64,000 bases of DNA from Methylobacterium sp. DB0501 (GCF_011043735.1 NZ_JAAKGV010000002.1:62001-126000), one strand, 5' to 3'; positions 1 to 8,742 are shown, numbered from the stretch's first letter. A program made the numbers and translations. The notes: generated by a model from the sequence alone, not told the origin.

Positions 1-137
1 AGGTCGCTGCGGGACGCCGACTCGATCCAGCTCGTGAACTCGTCGGGCGACAGCGAGAACGAAGACACGCCCTCCCGATCGAACCCAGCCTTGAAACCTG
101 CATTGACCGATTTCCTGGCATCGACCAAGAAATACAT
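1..137 (-). CDS. FtcR-like flagellar response regulator, N-terminal part (cut by window edge)
   Basis: Only the first 45 codons are inside the window. The reading begins MYFLVDARKSVNAGF and continues through a FDREGVSSFSLSPDEF segment. It lines up with the start of the complete FtcR at 8824-9507 (MYIVVDERESV, then a GxEGV segment), so it is probably a paralogue: an atypical OmpR-family regulator of flagellar genes. The ATG is clear and fixes the paralogue's start as well. It is transcribed leftward out of the window, in the same direction as the motor operon but separated from it by about 490 bp. The C-terminal DNA-binding domain is not visible, so the family call rests on the N-terminus only. 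Confidence 0.6.
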   Translation of the reverse strand, partial: MYFLVDARKSVNAGFKAGFDREGVSSFSLSPDEFTSWIESASRSD

Positions 138-629
138 CTGTCGTACCCTCATCGATCCTGGCCGGGTCTCGCAGCGTCCCGCTGCTTCGACCTCGTCCCA
201 GTCTTGCCCCGTCCGCCTGGATTCTTCAACCGCCGGGCACGCGTACGGCACCTCCGGCTTCAATTCCTGCGGTGTCCGATTTGCGCTGCACGAATTCATG
301 TCCGCGTGGATGCGGGCGGTCAATGACTGCTGCGCCGCAGCAAGCCGGCTTCGCAATGGTTTTTTTAGAAATCCGCCAGGGTGTGGGAGCGGGGACGCGT
401 TAAGCGGCCGTTAGTTAGGCCTTGATCGTGGTCCGGGCCGCGCGGAGCCGTCCGGAGGAGAGCGCAGGCGCGCGCTCCCCCGTCCCGATTCGGCGATCCG
501 GGCAAGCCCGCTCCCGTCCGGGGGGGCTTTCGCCCTTGTTCTGCATGGATCACGGCCCTGCGCCTCGCGCGGGCCGTGCGGTGCCGGAGTCGGAAACGGC
601 CCGGCCCCGCGAAGGCCCGGCGGCGCGGC
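138..629. other. Intergenic region, no gene supported
   Basis: This 492-bp stretch separates the ftcR-like start from the end of the flhB operon. It must carry the promoter of the former and the terminator of the latter. Open frames here lack a ribosome site and any recognisable family. GC-rich imperfect dyads occur near 480-535 and 590-630, but none has a convincing U-tract on the minus strand. Confidence 0.5.
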
Positions 630-1070
630 TCAGGAGAGCCGGGCCTCCGAGAGGGCGCGGGCGAAGGTGTCGAGCCGCAAGGGCGGGCCGTCCTCGGCCA
701 GGATGCGCTGGATCGCGACGCCGACGAAGCAGCCGTCGAGGACGAGCTTGAAGAACACCGTCACGGGCTTCGCGGCGAATTCCATGTCGAGCACCACCTG
801 CATCGAGCGGCCCCAGTCGAGGCAGACATCGGAGGCGTCGGCATAGGTCAGGGTCGCGTGCTTGAAGAACGGCTCGGCCGAGGAGGCGACGAGGTCGGCG
901 ATGTTGCCGTGGCGCTCGCCCCGCACCCAGCCGATCAGCACGCTGCCGTCGAGCAGGCAGAACTCGGTGATGAAGTCGCGGATCGCCGTCGCGAAGACCT
1001 CCTCGGCCGCCGCGATCACGTCCCCGGACACCATCCGAGCCTGCGCGAGATCGTGGTCGTGAGGGATCAT
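630..1070 (-). CDS. Hypothetical protein, last gene of the flagellar motor operon
   Basis: This encodes a 146-residue soluble protein of unknown function. The start ATG overlaps the flhB stop by 4 bp (ATGA), so it is almost certainly translationally coupled to flhB. That supports a flagellum-related role, but no domain is recognised. The protein is acidic with mixed alpha/beta character, has no signal peptide, and has a hydrophobic core near residues 95-115 (VVLDMEFAAKPVTVFF). It could be a small assembly factor or an unrelated passenger gene. Codon use matches its neighbours. Confidence 0.75.
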   Translation of the reverse strand: MIPHDHDLAQARMVSGDVIAAAEEVFATAIRDFITEFCLLDGSVLIGWVRGERHGNIADLVASSAEPFFKHATLTYADASDVCLDWGRSMQVVLDMEFAAKPVTVFFKLVLDGCFVGVAIQRILAEDGPPLRLDTFARALSEARLS

Positions 1071-2131
1071 CGTTGTCTCGCGAACAGGAAGAACAGGATC
1101 TGCGCGACCGCGCGGTAGAACTCCGCGGGAATCATCTGGTCGACCTGGACAGCATCGTACAGCGACCTTGCCAGGGGCTTGTCCTCGATGACCGCGATGC
1201 CGTGCTGCTCGGCGATCTCGCGGATGCGCAGGGCGATCAGGTCCTGGCCCTTGGCGAGCACGATCGGCGCCGGCCCTTCGGACGGCTCGTAGCGGAGCGC
1301 CACCGCGAAGTGGGTCGGGTTGGCGATGACGACGGTGGCGCGGCTGACCTGGCCGAGCATGCGCTTGCGGGAGCGGTCCTGGGCCAGCGAGCGCAGGCGC
1401 GCCTTGACGCTCGGATCGCCCTCGACCTGCTTGTGCTCGTCCTTGAGTTCCTGGCGCGACATCCTGAGCGAGCGCTGCCAGCGCAGGCGCGCCCAGACGA
1501 GGTCGCCGGCCACGATCACGATGGTGGCGATGCTCACGGCCGAGACCAGGCGGATCGCGGTGGTGAGGATCAGCTCGGGGAGCAGGCTCGGATCGACGAA
1601 CATGGCACTCACGGCTTTGGCCTGTTCCGAGCGCAGGAGCAGGAGGACGACGAGACTGACCGACGAGACTTTAAGGACGGCCTTCAGGAACTCGACCTGG
1701 CCGGAACGGCCGAAGATCCGGCTCCAGCCCGAGGCCGGGGAGACGCGGTTCCATTTCGGCGCGATCCGGTCCGAGACGAGGCTCGGGACGTTCTGGGCCA
1801 GCGAGGCGACGAGCCCGAACCCCGCCAGCACCAGGAGGATCGGGGTGAGGAAACGGGCCAGCGCGTAGCCGGTGGCGTGCAGCAGGGTGAGCGCATCCTC
1901 GCCCGTCGCGAGGGAGAACCCGCCCGGATGGTCGAGGAAGGCGGCGAGGTCGCGGGCGAGCGCCGCCGCCTGCCCCCGCACCACCAGGCTCAGGCAGACG
2001 AGCAGGCCGAGGATCGAGGCGAAGACCGGCGCCTCGCGGGAGAACGGCACGTCGCCCTTCTCGATCGCGTCGCGCACCTTCCGCTCGCTGGCGTCCTCGG
2101 TCTTGCTCTCCTGGTCGGTCTCGTCAGCCAT
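1067..2131 (-). CDS. flhB: Flagellar export apparatus switch protein FlhB
   Basis: FlhB is an inner-membrane component of the flagellar type III export gate that switches substrate class from rod/hook to filament. The 354-residue protein has the usual architecture: a charged N-terminus with the KTEDASERK motif, four membrane segments (roughly 35-55, 90-112, 150-167 and 190-212), then a cytoplasmic FlhBC domain. The self-cleavage motif NPTH is at residues 271-274, followed by FAVALRY. Length is normal. It follows fliG by 77 bp and overlaps the next small gene by 4 bp, so it belongs to the leftward motor operon. Family assignment is secure. Confidence 0.97.
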   Translation of the reverse strand: MADETDQESKTEDASERKVRDAIEKGDVPFSREAPVFASILGLLVCLSLVVRGQAAALARDLAAFLDHPGGFSLATGEDALTLLHATGYALARFLTPILLVLAGFGLVASLAQNVPSLVSDRIAPKWNRVSPASGWSRIFGRSGQVEFLKAVLKVSSVSLVVLLLLRSEQAKAVSAMFVDPSLLPELILTTAIRLVSAVSIATIVIVAGDLVWARLRWQRSLRMSRQELKDEHKQVEGDPSVKARLRSLAQDRSRKRMLGQVSRATVVIANPTHFAVALRYEPSEGPAPIVLAKGQDLIALRIREIAEQHGIAVIEDKPLARSLYDAVQVDQMIPAEFYRAVAQILFFLFARQR

Positions 2132-2208
2132 GCGCCGGCCAGCGGGGCGGGTGCCCCGTCCAGGACGACGTGCGGCCGGTCACCGCCCGGTTCCGCTCTC
2201 CCGTCGGA

Positions 2209-3246
2209 TCAGCGGATGAGCGCGTCATCCTCGCCTCCCGGATTGATCTCGATCTCGCCGCGCCCGGCCATGTCCATGGCGAGGTCGGTGATGCTGCGGC
2301 GCGCCTCCATCACGTCGCGCTGGGCGGCCGGCTCGCCGCCGTTGAGCTCGTGCTCGACCATGCGGCGCACCCGGGCCGACAGCGCGCTCAGCACCACGGT
2401 GCGGAACTCTACCTCGGTGCCCTTGAGGGCCAGCACGAGGCGGTCGTTGGGCACCGCGTCGAACAGGGTGGTGCGGGCGCGCGGCTGCAGCTTGACGATG
2501 TCGTCGAAGGTGAAGAGCAGGCCCTTGAGGATCTCGACCGATTTCGGCCGCGCCTCGGCGAGGCTGGTGAGCGCCTCGTCCATCTGCTGGCGGTCCATCT
2601 TGTTGATGATGTCGGCCATCTTGGCGTGGGTGTCGGCGCCGGAATTGCGCGACCCGTTGATCAGGAAATCCTCGTGCAGGGTCCGCTCGACCGCCTGCAT
2701 CACGTCGTCGACCACCGGCTTGAAGCTGAGCATCCGGCGCATCACGGTGTTGCGCAGGGGCAGCGGCAGGTGCCCCATCACCTTGGCGGCGATGGCGGGC
2801 TTGAGCCGCGACAGGATCAGCGCCGCGGTCTGCGGGTGCTCCTTGACGAGGTAGCTCGCCAGGGCGCTCTCCTGCACCGTGGCCATCCGCTCCCAGACCG
2901 AGCGGTTGGCGTTGCCCCGCACCTCGGCCAGGATGTCGGCGATCTGGTCGGCCGGCAGCAGGCCGGTGAGGAGCTTCTCGACCTCCTGCACCGTGCCGAT
3001 GAGGCTCGCCCCGCCGGCGAACTCCTCGGCGAAGCTCTCGACCACGTCGTCGAGCTGGTCGGGGCTCACCATGCCGAGCTTCGAGGCCGAGCGGGTGATC
3101 CGCTTGATCTCGTCCGGCTCGAAATACTTCAGCAGGCGTCCCGCCGCGGGCTTGCCCATCGCCAGGAGCAGGGTCGCGACCTGGTCGACGGGCGCGAGCT
3201 CCCGGCGGGAGCTTCGCAAGGCCGGAGGGGGCGCCGCAAAGTTCAC
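2209..3246 (-). CDS. fliG: Flagellar motor switch protein FliG
   Basis: FliG is the rotor protein of the cytoplasmic C-ring that contacts the MotA stator and sets torque and direction. The 345-residue length fits the family. The middle-domain EHPQTAA motif lies near residue 137. The C-terminal torque domain contains a charged, Arg-rich helix (SARVRRMVEHEL) and ends in an acidic tail. The gene starts 4 bp after the fliN stop, indicating one transcript. The start is the ATG following the short gap; the first residues (MNFAAPPPALRSSRR) are less conserved. Function is inferred from family and from its position among fliN, fliM and flhB. Confidence 0.96.
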   Translation of the reverse strand: MNFAAPPPALRSSRRELAPVDQVATLLLAMGKPAAGRLLKYFEPDEIKRITRSASKLGMVSPDQLDDVVESFAEEFAGGASLIGTVQEVEKLLTGLLPADQIADILAEVRGNANRSVWERMATVQESALASYLVKEHPQTAALILSRLKPAIAAKVMGHLPLPLRNTVMRRMLSFKPVVDDVMQAVERTLHEDFLINGSRNSGADTHAKMADIINKMDRQQMDEALTSLAEARPKSVEILKGLLFTFDDIVKLQPRARTTLFDAVPNDRLVLALKGTEVEFRTVVLSALSARVRRMVEHELNGGEPAAQRDVMEARRSITDLAMDMAGRGEIEINPGGEDDALIR

Positions 3247-3250
3247 GCGA

Positions 3251-3604
3251 TCAGCCGTTCTGTGCGCCGTCGGCCGGGCCGACGACTTCGGTCAGCGAGA
3301 CGCCGAAGCGGGAATTGTCCTCCTCGACGATGACGATCTCGCCGCGGGCGATCACCCGGCCGTTGACCATCACGTCGACCGGCTCGCCGACCCGGTGGTC
3401 GAGGGGCACGATGGCGCCGCGGCCGAGCTTCATCAGGTTGGCGACCGGCATGGTGGCCGAGCCGAGCACGACCTGCACCAGCACCGGGATGCGCAGGATC
3501 GAGTCGAGGTTGCGCCCGTCCTCCGTCGGCTGGCCCGCGGAACTCGCGCCCTGGCTCGGGAAGGCCGGGCCGGCGCCGGCATCGGGGAAGGGGCTGCTGC
3601 TCAT
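3251..3604 (-). CDS. fliN: Flagellar motor switch protein FliN
   Basis: FliN is the small C-ring component that forms the base of the switch with FliM. The 117-residue protein has a flexible Ser/Gly/Pro-rich N-terminus (about 35 residues) followed by the SpoA-like domain. Visible signatures are the ILRIPVLVQVVLG strand, [20 protein letters not shown] and a NGRVIARGEIVIVEE segment. It ends with a short variable tail. It sits between fliG (4 bp away) and, across a 373-bp gap, the small gene following fliM. Identification is secure. Confidence 0.95.
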   Translation of the reverse strand: MSSSPFPDAGAGPAFPSQGASSAGQPTEDGRNLDSILRIPVLVQVVLGSATMPVANLMKLGRGAIVPLDHRVGEPVDVMVNGRVIARGEIVIVEEDNSRFGVSLTEVVGPADGAQNG

Positions 3605-3977
3605 CGCGGGCTCGCGTCGAAGTCTCGGACTGTCCCTGACAGGTCTAGGCGCTCAAGCTGATCCGAGGCTTGCGGCTTTCGTCGTTCGCGCTTCGGCCCG
3701 TCACGCCCGGACGGCAGGCGGGATCCTATCGCTCCCGAGCGTGACGCGCCGGGCGCGAGCGGGCGGCGACGCCGATGTCCAGGGCCTTGTTCGTCGCCAT
3801 GGTGACCGAATCGTCGACGGACCTGCCGCAAGGGTCGAAGGCGGGTGATCCGACCCGACTGGATCCGGCGCGGTCCTGGACCGCCGCCCGATCGCGTTGC
3901 CATCGGGCGGCGGTCTGGATCTTCGGTTTTTTTGAATCTTCTCCGACGAACCGGGAGTCGCGTCGTCGGAGGCTGCG
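3605..3977. other. Gap inside the flagellar operon with strong dyads, no gene supported
   Basis: This 373-bp interval lies between the small membrane-protein gene and fliN. Open frames in it are Arg/Gly/Pro-rich shadows. It holds two dyads (3879-3915 and 3941-3971). Because it follows the stop at 3978, it probably contains both a partial terminator or attenuator and a promoter for fliN-fliG-flhB. Confidence 0.5.
3879..3933 (+). terminator. Perfect 14-bp hairpin with nearby T-run
   Basis: The arms GACCGCCGCCCGAT (3879-3892) and ATCGGGCGGCGGTC (3902-3915) are perfect complements with a 9-nt loop. A run of seven T follows at 3927-3933, 11 nt beyond the stem, which is farther than in a classical terminator. 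The T-run is on the plus strand, yet no plus-strand gene ends here, so the element may act instead as an RNA hairpin in the leftward operon. A second dyad (CTCCGACGA 3941-3949 with TCGTCGGAG 3963-3971) lies immediately after the minus-strand stop. Confidence 0.45.
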
Positions 3978-4283
3978 CTAGCGCGCGGCCGCGTCCCGCG
4001 CCGCCTGCTTGAGCGCGTCGCGGCGGGCGGCCTCGAGCGCGTCGAGGGTCGCGCGCGCCTCCTCGATCTTGGCGCTCAGGGCCTCGAGCACCGCGCGGCC
4101 CTCGCCGGTGAAGTTGCGCACCGCGTCGCCGGCATGGGCGAGCGCGTGGCCCGAGGCCGCGACCGCCCGCCCGTACTCGGCCTGGGCGCGGTCGAGGCGC
4201 TTGAGCTTCAGATAGAGCGGCAGCACGCAGGCCGTGGTGCCCACCAGGGCGGCGAGCAGCACCCCGTCAACCAGCGATACCAT
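3978..4283 (-). CDS. Small membrane-anchored coiled-coil protein of the flagellar operon
   Basis: This is a 101-residue protein. It has a single N-terminal transmembrane helix (GVLLAALVGTTACVLPLYL) followed by a predicted coiled coil from about residue 30 to the end, ending in an Ala/Arg-rich tail. I chose the ATG that overlaps the fliM 3' end by 17 bp; a longer frame exists upstream but reads through fliM. A small gene with this architecture occurs after fliM in related bacteria (possibly the DUF6468 family, from memory). Its function is unknown; the position suggests motor or switch assembly at the membrane. Confidence 0.75.
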   Translation of the reverse strand: MVSLVDGVLLAALVGTTACVLPLYLKLKRLDRAQAEYGRAVAASGHALAHAGDAVRNFTGEGRAVLEALSAKIEEARATLDALEAARRDALKQAARDAAAR

Positions 4284-5217
4284 GCTCCGCCCCTTCCTTG
4301 TCCTGGATGGCCTCGTCGATCCGCAGGACGTAGGCGCCCTGCGACTGCCCGGCATGGCACCAGAACAGCGGCTTGTCGTTGCCCTCGAGCTTAATCCGCG
4401 TCGCCGGCGTGGCGTCGAGGGCGATCACCTGGCCGACCTTCAGCCCGGCGATCTCGCCGAGGGTCAGGTGGCGCTCCTCCAGCACGGCGCGCAGCTGCAC
4501 CGCGGTCTTCTGCACCTCGGCGGCGATTTGGTTCGTCCAGCGCGGGTCGCGCCGGATGTTGGTCTCACCGGTCAGCACCTTGGCGAGGCTCGGCCGCAGC
4601 GGGTTGAGCACCCCTTGCGGGATGATGATGAACATCTCGCCGCTGCGGCTGAGCGCCTGGAGGGCGAACTTGGCCTGGATCGCCTTGTTGCTGCGCCGGC
4701 CGATCACCGCGAACTCCATCCGGGTCTCGGTGCGCTCCAGGTTGAAGGCGGTCTTCGAGACGAGGCCGAACGCGCCCTCGAGCGCCCGGCCGACCTGTTC
4801 GAGGACCATCTGGGCGATGCGCAGCTCCATCGCCGAGAAGGCGCGCTCGTCGTCAATCGGCTGCTCCGAGCCGTCGCCGCCGAACAGCACCTCGACCATG
4901 GTGAAGATGAAATCGCGGTCGAGGCCGACCAGGATGTGGCCGTCCCAGGCCGGGGCCTGGAAGATGCCCACCACCGCGTTGGCGTCGTAGGCGTCGAGGA
5001 ACTCGCCGAAGCGCCCGCTCTCGACGCCGCTCAGCGAGTAGAGCACCGACGAGGCGGCGAGGTGCTTGACGCCGTCGCCGCAGGCGGTGGCCAGGCGGTC
5101 GAAGATGAGCTGCAGCATCGGCAGCCGGTCCAGGGAGAGGCCGGCGGCCTCCTGGATGCGGGCGCGGATGTCGGCCGGGCTCGTGAGGATCTTGGGATCC
5201 GAGATCTTGGGGTCCAT
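4267..5217 (-). CDS. fliM: Flagellar motor switch protein FliM
   Basis: FliM is the C-ring protein that binds phospho-CheY and couples it to FliG and FliN. The 316-residue chain contains the CheC-like middle domain (LDRDFIFTMVEVLFGGDGS near residues 102-120, then SAMELRIAQMVLEQ) and a C-terminal SpoA domain. The usual N-terminal CheY-binding LSQxEID peptide is not obvious in MDPKISDPKILTSPADIRAR, a divergence also seen in Rhizobiales FliM. It starts 91 bp after motA and overlaps the next small gene by 17 bp, consistent with a single leftward operon. Confidence 0.95.
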   Translation of the reverse strand: MDPKISDPKILTSPADIRARIQEAAGLSLDRLPMLQLIFDRLATACGDGVKHLAASSVLYSLSGVESGRFGEFLDAYDANAVVGIFQAPAWDGHILVGLDRDFIFTMVEVLFGGDGSEQPIDDERAFSAMELRIAQMVLEQVGRALEGAFGLVSKTAFNLERTETRMEFAVIGRRSNKAIQAKFALQALSRSGEMFIIIPQGVLNPLRPSLAKVLTGETNIRRDPRWTNQIAAEVQKTAVQLRAVLEERHLTLGEIAGLKVGQVIALDATPATRIKLEGNDKPLFWCHAGQSQGAYVLRIDEAIQDKEGAEHGIAG

Positions 5218-5286
5218 CGTCGGGTGTCTTCAAGGCCCTCGGGCCGCCTCGCGGTCTGCCGTCAGGCCGCTGCGCGGGTGGTGGTG

Positions 5287-5325
5287 ATGCCGCTTCGCGG
5301 TCGGTCCTTTATGCCGCTTCGCGGT
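5287..5325. repeat. 15-bp direct repeat at the motA 3' end
   Basis: ATGCCGCTTCGCGGT occurs at 5287-5301 and again at 5311-5325, 24 bp apart. The second copy is inside the last motA codons and spans the stop. It looks like a local duplication that may have extended or replaced the motA C-terminus; no regulatory role is evident. Confidence 0.55.
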
Positions 5326-6181
5326 TCTGGGCACCCGGCACGGTGGCGGCCTCGACCTCGTCGATGGTCGGGCGGTCGGCGGCGGCGATGCCCTTGCGGC
5401 CGTGCTCGATCGCCACCTGCGGCAGGGCGCCGTTCATGTAGGCGATCAGGCTCTGCTTCACGATGGTGTAGACCGAGCACTGCTTCTCGCGCACGCCCTT
5501 CACCTTGATGGCGAGCGGCGCCAGCACGCCGTAGGAGGCGAACACCCCGAAGAAGGTGCCGACGAGGGCCGCGCCGATCAGGCCGCCGAGGATCTGCGGC
5601 GACTGGTCCAGCGCGCCCATCGCCTTCACGATGCCGAGCACCGCCGCGACGATCCCGAGCGCCGGCAGCGCCTCCGCCACCGTGTTGATCGCCCCGTAGG
5701 GCTTGAGCGCGTACTTCTTGTGGGTGCTGATCTCCTCCTCCATCAGCGCCTCGATCTCGTGCGAGCGGGCGCCGCCGATCAGGATCAGCCGGCAGTAATC
5801 GCAGATGAACAGGATCAGGGACTGGTCCTTGACCACGTCCGGGTAGTTCTTGAAGATCTCGGAATTCGCCGGATCGTCGAAATGGGTCTCGACCTCGTTG
5901 CGCGGCTTGGTCTTGATCTCGCGCAGGAGGGCGTGGAGCAGGCCGAGCAGGGACAGGAAGTCCTTGCGCTTCGGGCCCTTGCCGCTGAACGCCTCCATGG
6001 TCGCCTTGCCGGAATCGACCACGGTCTTCATCGGGTTGGCGATCACGAAGGTGCCGGCCGCCATCCCGCCGATGATGACGAACTCCCAGGGCTGCCAGAT
6101 CACGATCAGGTGGCCGCCCATGGCCACGAAGCCGCCGAGCATGCAGCCGATGGCGATGAGCAGGCCGACGAGGATTCCCAT
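5309..6181 (-). CDS. motA: Flagellar motor stator protein MotA
   Basis: MotA forms, with MotB, the proton-conducting stator unit. The 290-residue protein (from MGILVG) shows two N-terminal membrane segments, a long cytoplasmic loop, and two C-terminal segments. The conserved loop motifs include REIKTKPRNEVETHFDDP and HEIEALMEEEI, and the GIVAAVLGIVKAMG segment contains the proline-bounded third helix (ALPALGIVAAVLG). I prefer ATG 6181 over an ATG three codons upstream, since MGILVGLLIAIG is the hydrophobic start expected. It is the first gene of the leftward motor operon; motB is not in the window. Confidence 0.95.
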   Translation of the reverse strand: MGILVGLLIAIGCMLGGFVAMGGHLIVIWQPWEFVIIGGMAAGTFVIANPMKTVVDSGKATMEAFSGKGPKRKDFLSLLGLLHALLREIKTKPRNEVETHFDDPANSEIFKNYPDVVKDQSLILFICDYCRLILIGGARSHEIEALMEEEISTHKKYALKPYGAINTVAEALPALGIVAAVLGIVKAMGALDQSPQILGGLIGAALVGTFFGVFASYGVLAPLAIKVKGVREKQCSVYTIVKQSLIAYMNGALPQVAIEHGRKGIAAADRPTIDEVEAATVPGAQNREAA

Positions 6182-6575
6182 ATCCCGCAACGCTCCGTGT
6201 TGACGGATAAGGCTCTAAGGCCGGTGGCTTGCGCGGGGCTTTTTCGATCCCGGCCGGCCCCCCCTCTCTCTTCGCGCCGGTGCGGCGGCGATCCGGGCGC
6301 GCCGGTCCGGCCGCTTAATGGGTTGATAAGGGGGAGCGGCGATAGTGAGTCGTGTCGGCGGCGGCCCTCGAGGGCGGCCACGGCAGGCGCAGCGGATGGG
6401 CCCTTGCGGGTCCATGGACATGATGTCGGACCGCTGACCCGGTGAGAATCCGGATGTGTCAAAGCGCAGTCGGTCGGGCGCCCCGCGCCCGCAGGCGAGA
6501 TGCCGTCCCGCTGCCCCGGTGCGAGCCCGGATCCTTGCACATTCCCGTAACTGCGTAACACCGGAATCATCAGCC
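6182..6575. promoter_or_regulatory. Divergent control region between motA and flagellin
   Basis: This 394-bp interval must contain both the leftward motA promoter and the rightward flagellin promoter. A close direct repeat CGTAAC (6546-6551 and 6554-6559) lies just before the flagellin start and could be a regulator half-site pair or part of the leader. A TTAATGGGTTGATAAG stretch near 6315 holds one CtrA-like TTAA half only. No sigma-54 or sigma-28 promoter could be assigned with confidence. Confidence 0.4.
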
Positions 6576-8711
6576 GTGACCAGCCTGCTCACCAACAACG
6601 CCGCGATGACGGCCCTGACGACGCTCAAGGGCATCAACCAGCAGCTCGACGTCACCAGCAACCGCGTCTCGACCGGACAGCGCGTGTCGAGCGCCGCCGA
6701 CAACGCGGCCTACTGGTCGATCGCGACCTCGGTGCGGACCGACAATGCCTCGCTCGGCGCGGTGAAGGACTCCCTCGGCCTCGGCTCGTCGGCGGTGGAC
6801 ACCGCCTATAACGGCCTCAACAGCATCCTGTCGGACCTGCAGAACCTGCGCTCCAAGCTGCAGACCGCGCTGACCGGCGGCGTCGACCGCTCGAAGGTGC
6901 AGACCGAGATCACCGCCATCCAGAACAAGATGAAGGCGACCGCCGACTCGTCGGTGTCGAGCAACCAGAACTGGCTGTCGGTCAACTCGGCCTCGACCAA
7001 CACCTCCTACCAGAACCAGCAGAGCGTCATCGCCGGCTTCTCGCGCGCCGCCGACGGCTCGATCACCTTCTCGAAGGTCACGGTCAATGTCGGCCAGATC
7101 AAGCTGTTCGACGCCAACGCGACGCCGGTGAACACCGCCGGGACCGAGGCCAAGGTGATCGGCTCGACGGCGCTGACCGGCACCTCGGCCTTCGCCGGCG
7201 GCACGGTCGACTTCCTGGCCGCGGATGGCAGTGGCAACACCAAGCAGGTCAACATGTCCGTCGTGCTCGGCGACGGCTCGACCGGCACGATCCAGCTCGA
7301 CAAGGCCACCCTGGCTTCGAGCGTGAAGGACCTCTCGAAGGTCACCTCCGAGGAGCTGATCAGCGCGATCAACAACCAGATCGCCGCGACCGGTACGTCG
7401 AACCTGAAGGGCAAGGTGACGGCGGGCCTCGACAATGCCGGCCGCCTGACCTTCCAGAGCCAGGCCCAGGGCCAGAACACCCAGGTCACGGTGTTCAACA
7501 ACACGGCGACGACGAACTTCGCCCTGGCCGATATCGGCTTCGGCGTGACGAGCGGCGCGGCCGCGACCTCGGCGACCTCGACGGCGACCCCCTTCACCAG
7601 CGTCGACCTGTCGGGCAACCCGACCGTGACGGCCAACTCCGCCTACGTCCCCGCCAGCGCCGACCTGTCGGGTTCGAACACCTTCACGCTGACGATCGAT
7701 GACGGCACCGGCGGCGGTGCCCAGACGATCACGATGAACAACGCCAAGTACATCGGCACGACCGGCGTCAACACGGCTAACGCGGCCACGCCCACCGGCG
7801 CCGACCTCCAGGCGGCGATCAACAAGGAGCTGACGGCCCAGAACATCAAGGCGCAGGTCGAGTTCAAGGGCGGCAAGTTCAACGTCTACAGCACCGCCAG
7901 CTCCTCCGTGACGGTGTCGCCGTCGACGGCTCTCGGCTTCACGGCGTCCACCACCAGCTCGGCGTCGCTGAGCAGCAAGAGCTTCACCATCAACGACGGC
8001 TCGGGCGCCAAGACGATCACCCTGGCGGCCTCGGACTACGCGGCTCTGGCGAGCCCGACCTCGACCAACAACCGCGCCGTGAACGGTGCCGACCTGGCGG
8101 CCATCCTCAACGCCAAGCTGTCCGCGGCCGGCGTGAAGGCATCGGCCAAGTACAGCGGCGGCAACATGACCTTCGCCACGACGGCGACCGGCACCGGCTC
8201 CACCCTCACCCTGGGCGGCACCGACATCGCCAAGCTCGGCGGCGTGGCGGGCACCTTCACGGGCGGCGCGTCGACCAACGCGAAGACCGGCTACGGCACC
8301 GACTCGGGCATCATCATCGGCCGCGGCATCATCGACTCGACCGCGGGCACCTACGATCCGGCCTTCGGCGCGGGCAGCTACTCGATCGCCAACGTCGACA
8401 TCTCGAAGCTCGTCGGCACCGCCGGTGACAACGATCTCGGCAAGATCATCTCGGTGGTCGACATCGCGATCGCCAAGGTGACCGACGCTGGCACGAAGCT
8501 GGGCGCCAACAAGACCCAGATCGACGGCCAGAAGAACTTCGTCGACACCCTGATGAAGGCCAACGACCGCACCATCGGCATCCTGGTCGACGCCGACGTC
8601 GAGGAGGAGTCGACCAAGCTGAAGGCGCTGCAGACCCAGCAGCAGCTGGCGGTGCAGGCGCTCTCGATCGCCAACTCGTCGAGCCAGAACATCCTCTCGC
8701 TCTTCCGCTAA
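6576..8711 (+). CDS. Flagellin with enlarged variable region (filament protein)
   Basis: This is the major filament subunit, secreted through the flagellar type III apparatus. I start it at GTG 6576, because translation then begins (M)TSLLTNNAAMTALTTLKG, the family's N-terminus; an upstream ATG would add 40 unrelated residues. The protein has 711 residues. It has the conserved N-terminal D0/D1 helices (about 1-140) and C-terminal helices ending SSSQNILSLFR. The large middle contains three diverged repeats starting near residues 225, 370 and 469, each a Ser/Thr-rich beta segment with an AINxxL helix, resembling flagellin-hook-IN modules. Typical flagellins here are about 300-500 residues, so this one is long. 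It stands alone and is followed by strong terminators. Confidence 0.93.
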   Translation: MTSLLTNNAAMTALTTLKGINQQLDVTSNRVSTGQRVSSAADNAAYWSIATSVRTDNASLGAVKDSLGLGSSAVDTAYNGLNSILSDLQNLRSKLQTALTGGVDRSKVQTEITAIQNKMKATADSSVSSNQNWLSVNSASTNTSYQNQQSVIAGFSRAADGSITFSKVTVNVGQIKLFDANATPVNTAGTEAKVIGSTALTGTSAFAGGTVDFLAADGSGNTKQVNMSVVLGDGSTGTIQLDKATLASSVKDLSKVTSEELISAINNQIAATGTSNLKGKVTAGLDNAGRLTFQSQAQGQNTQVTVFNNTATTNFALADIGFGVTSGAAATSATSTATPFTSVDLSGNPTVTANSAYVPASADLSGSNTFTLTIDDGTGGGAQTITMNNAKYIGTTGVNTANAATPTGADLQAAINKELTAQNIKAQVEFKGGKFNVYSTASSSVTVSPSTALGFTASTTSSASLSSKSFTINDGSGAKTITLAASDYAALASPTSTNNRAVNGADLAAILNAKLSAAGVKASAKYSGGNMTFATTATGTGSTLTLGGTDIAKLGGVAGTFTGGASTNAKTGYGTDSGIIIGRGIIDSTAGTYDPAFGAGSYSIANVDISKLVGTAGDNDLGKIISVVDIAIAKVTDAGTKLGANKTQIDGQKNFVDTLMKANDRTIGILVDADVEEESTKLKALQTQQQLAVQALSIANSSSQNILSLFR

Positions 8712-8720
8712 GGCGATCGG

Positions 8721-8742
8721 CCGCCGCCCTCACGGGCGGCGG
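8721..8742 (+). terminator. Flagellin terminator hairpin
   Basis: The arms CCGCCGCCC (8721-8729) and GGGCGGCGG (8734-8742) pair perfectly around a TCAC loop, starting 10 bp after the flagellin stop. The following sequence is TCCTCTCC, a pyrimidine tract rather than a clean U-run. Confidence 0.65.

Noticed and set aside
34..414. 126-codon rightward frame at the left edge
   Set aside because: It covers the ftcR-like start on the other strand, has no ribosome site and no family resemblance.
3601..3903. 100-codon leftward frame between fliN and the small membrane-protein gene
   Set aside because: Arg/Gly/Pro-rich, no ribosome site, and crosses the strong hairpin.
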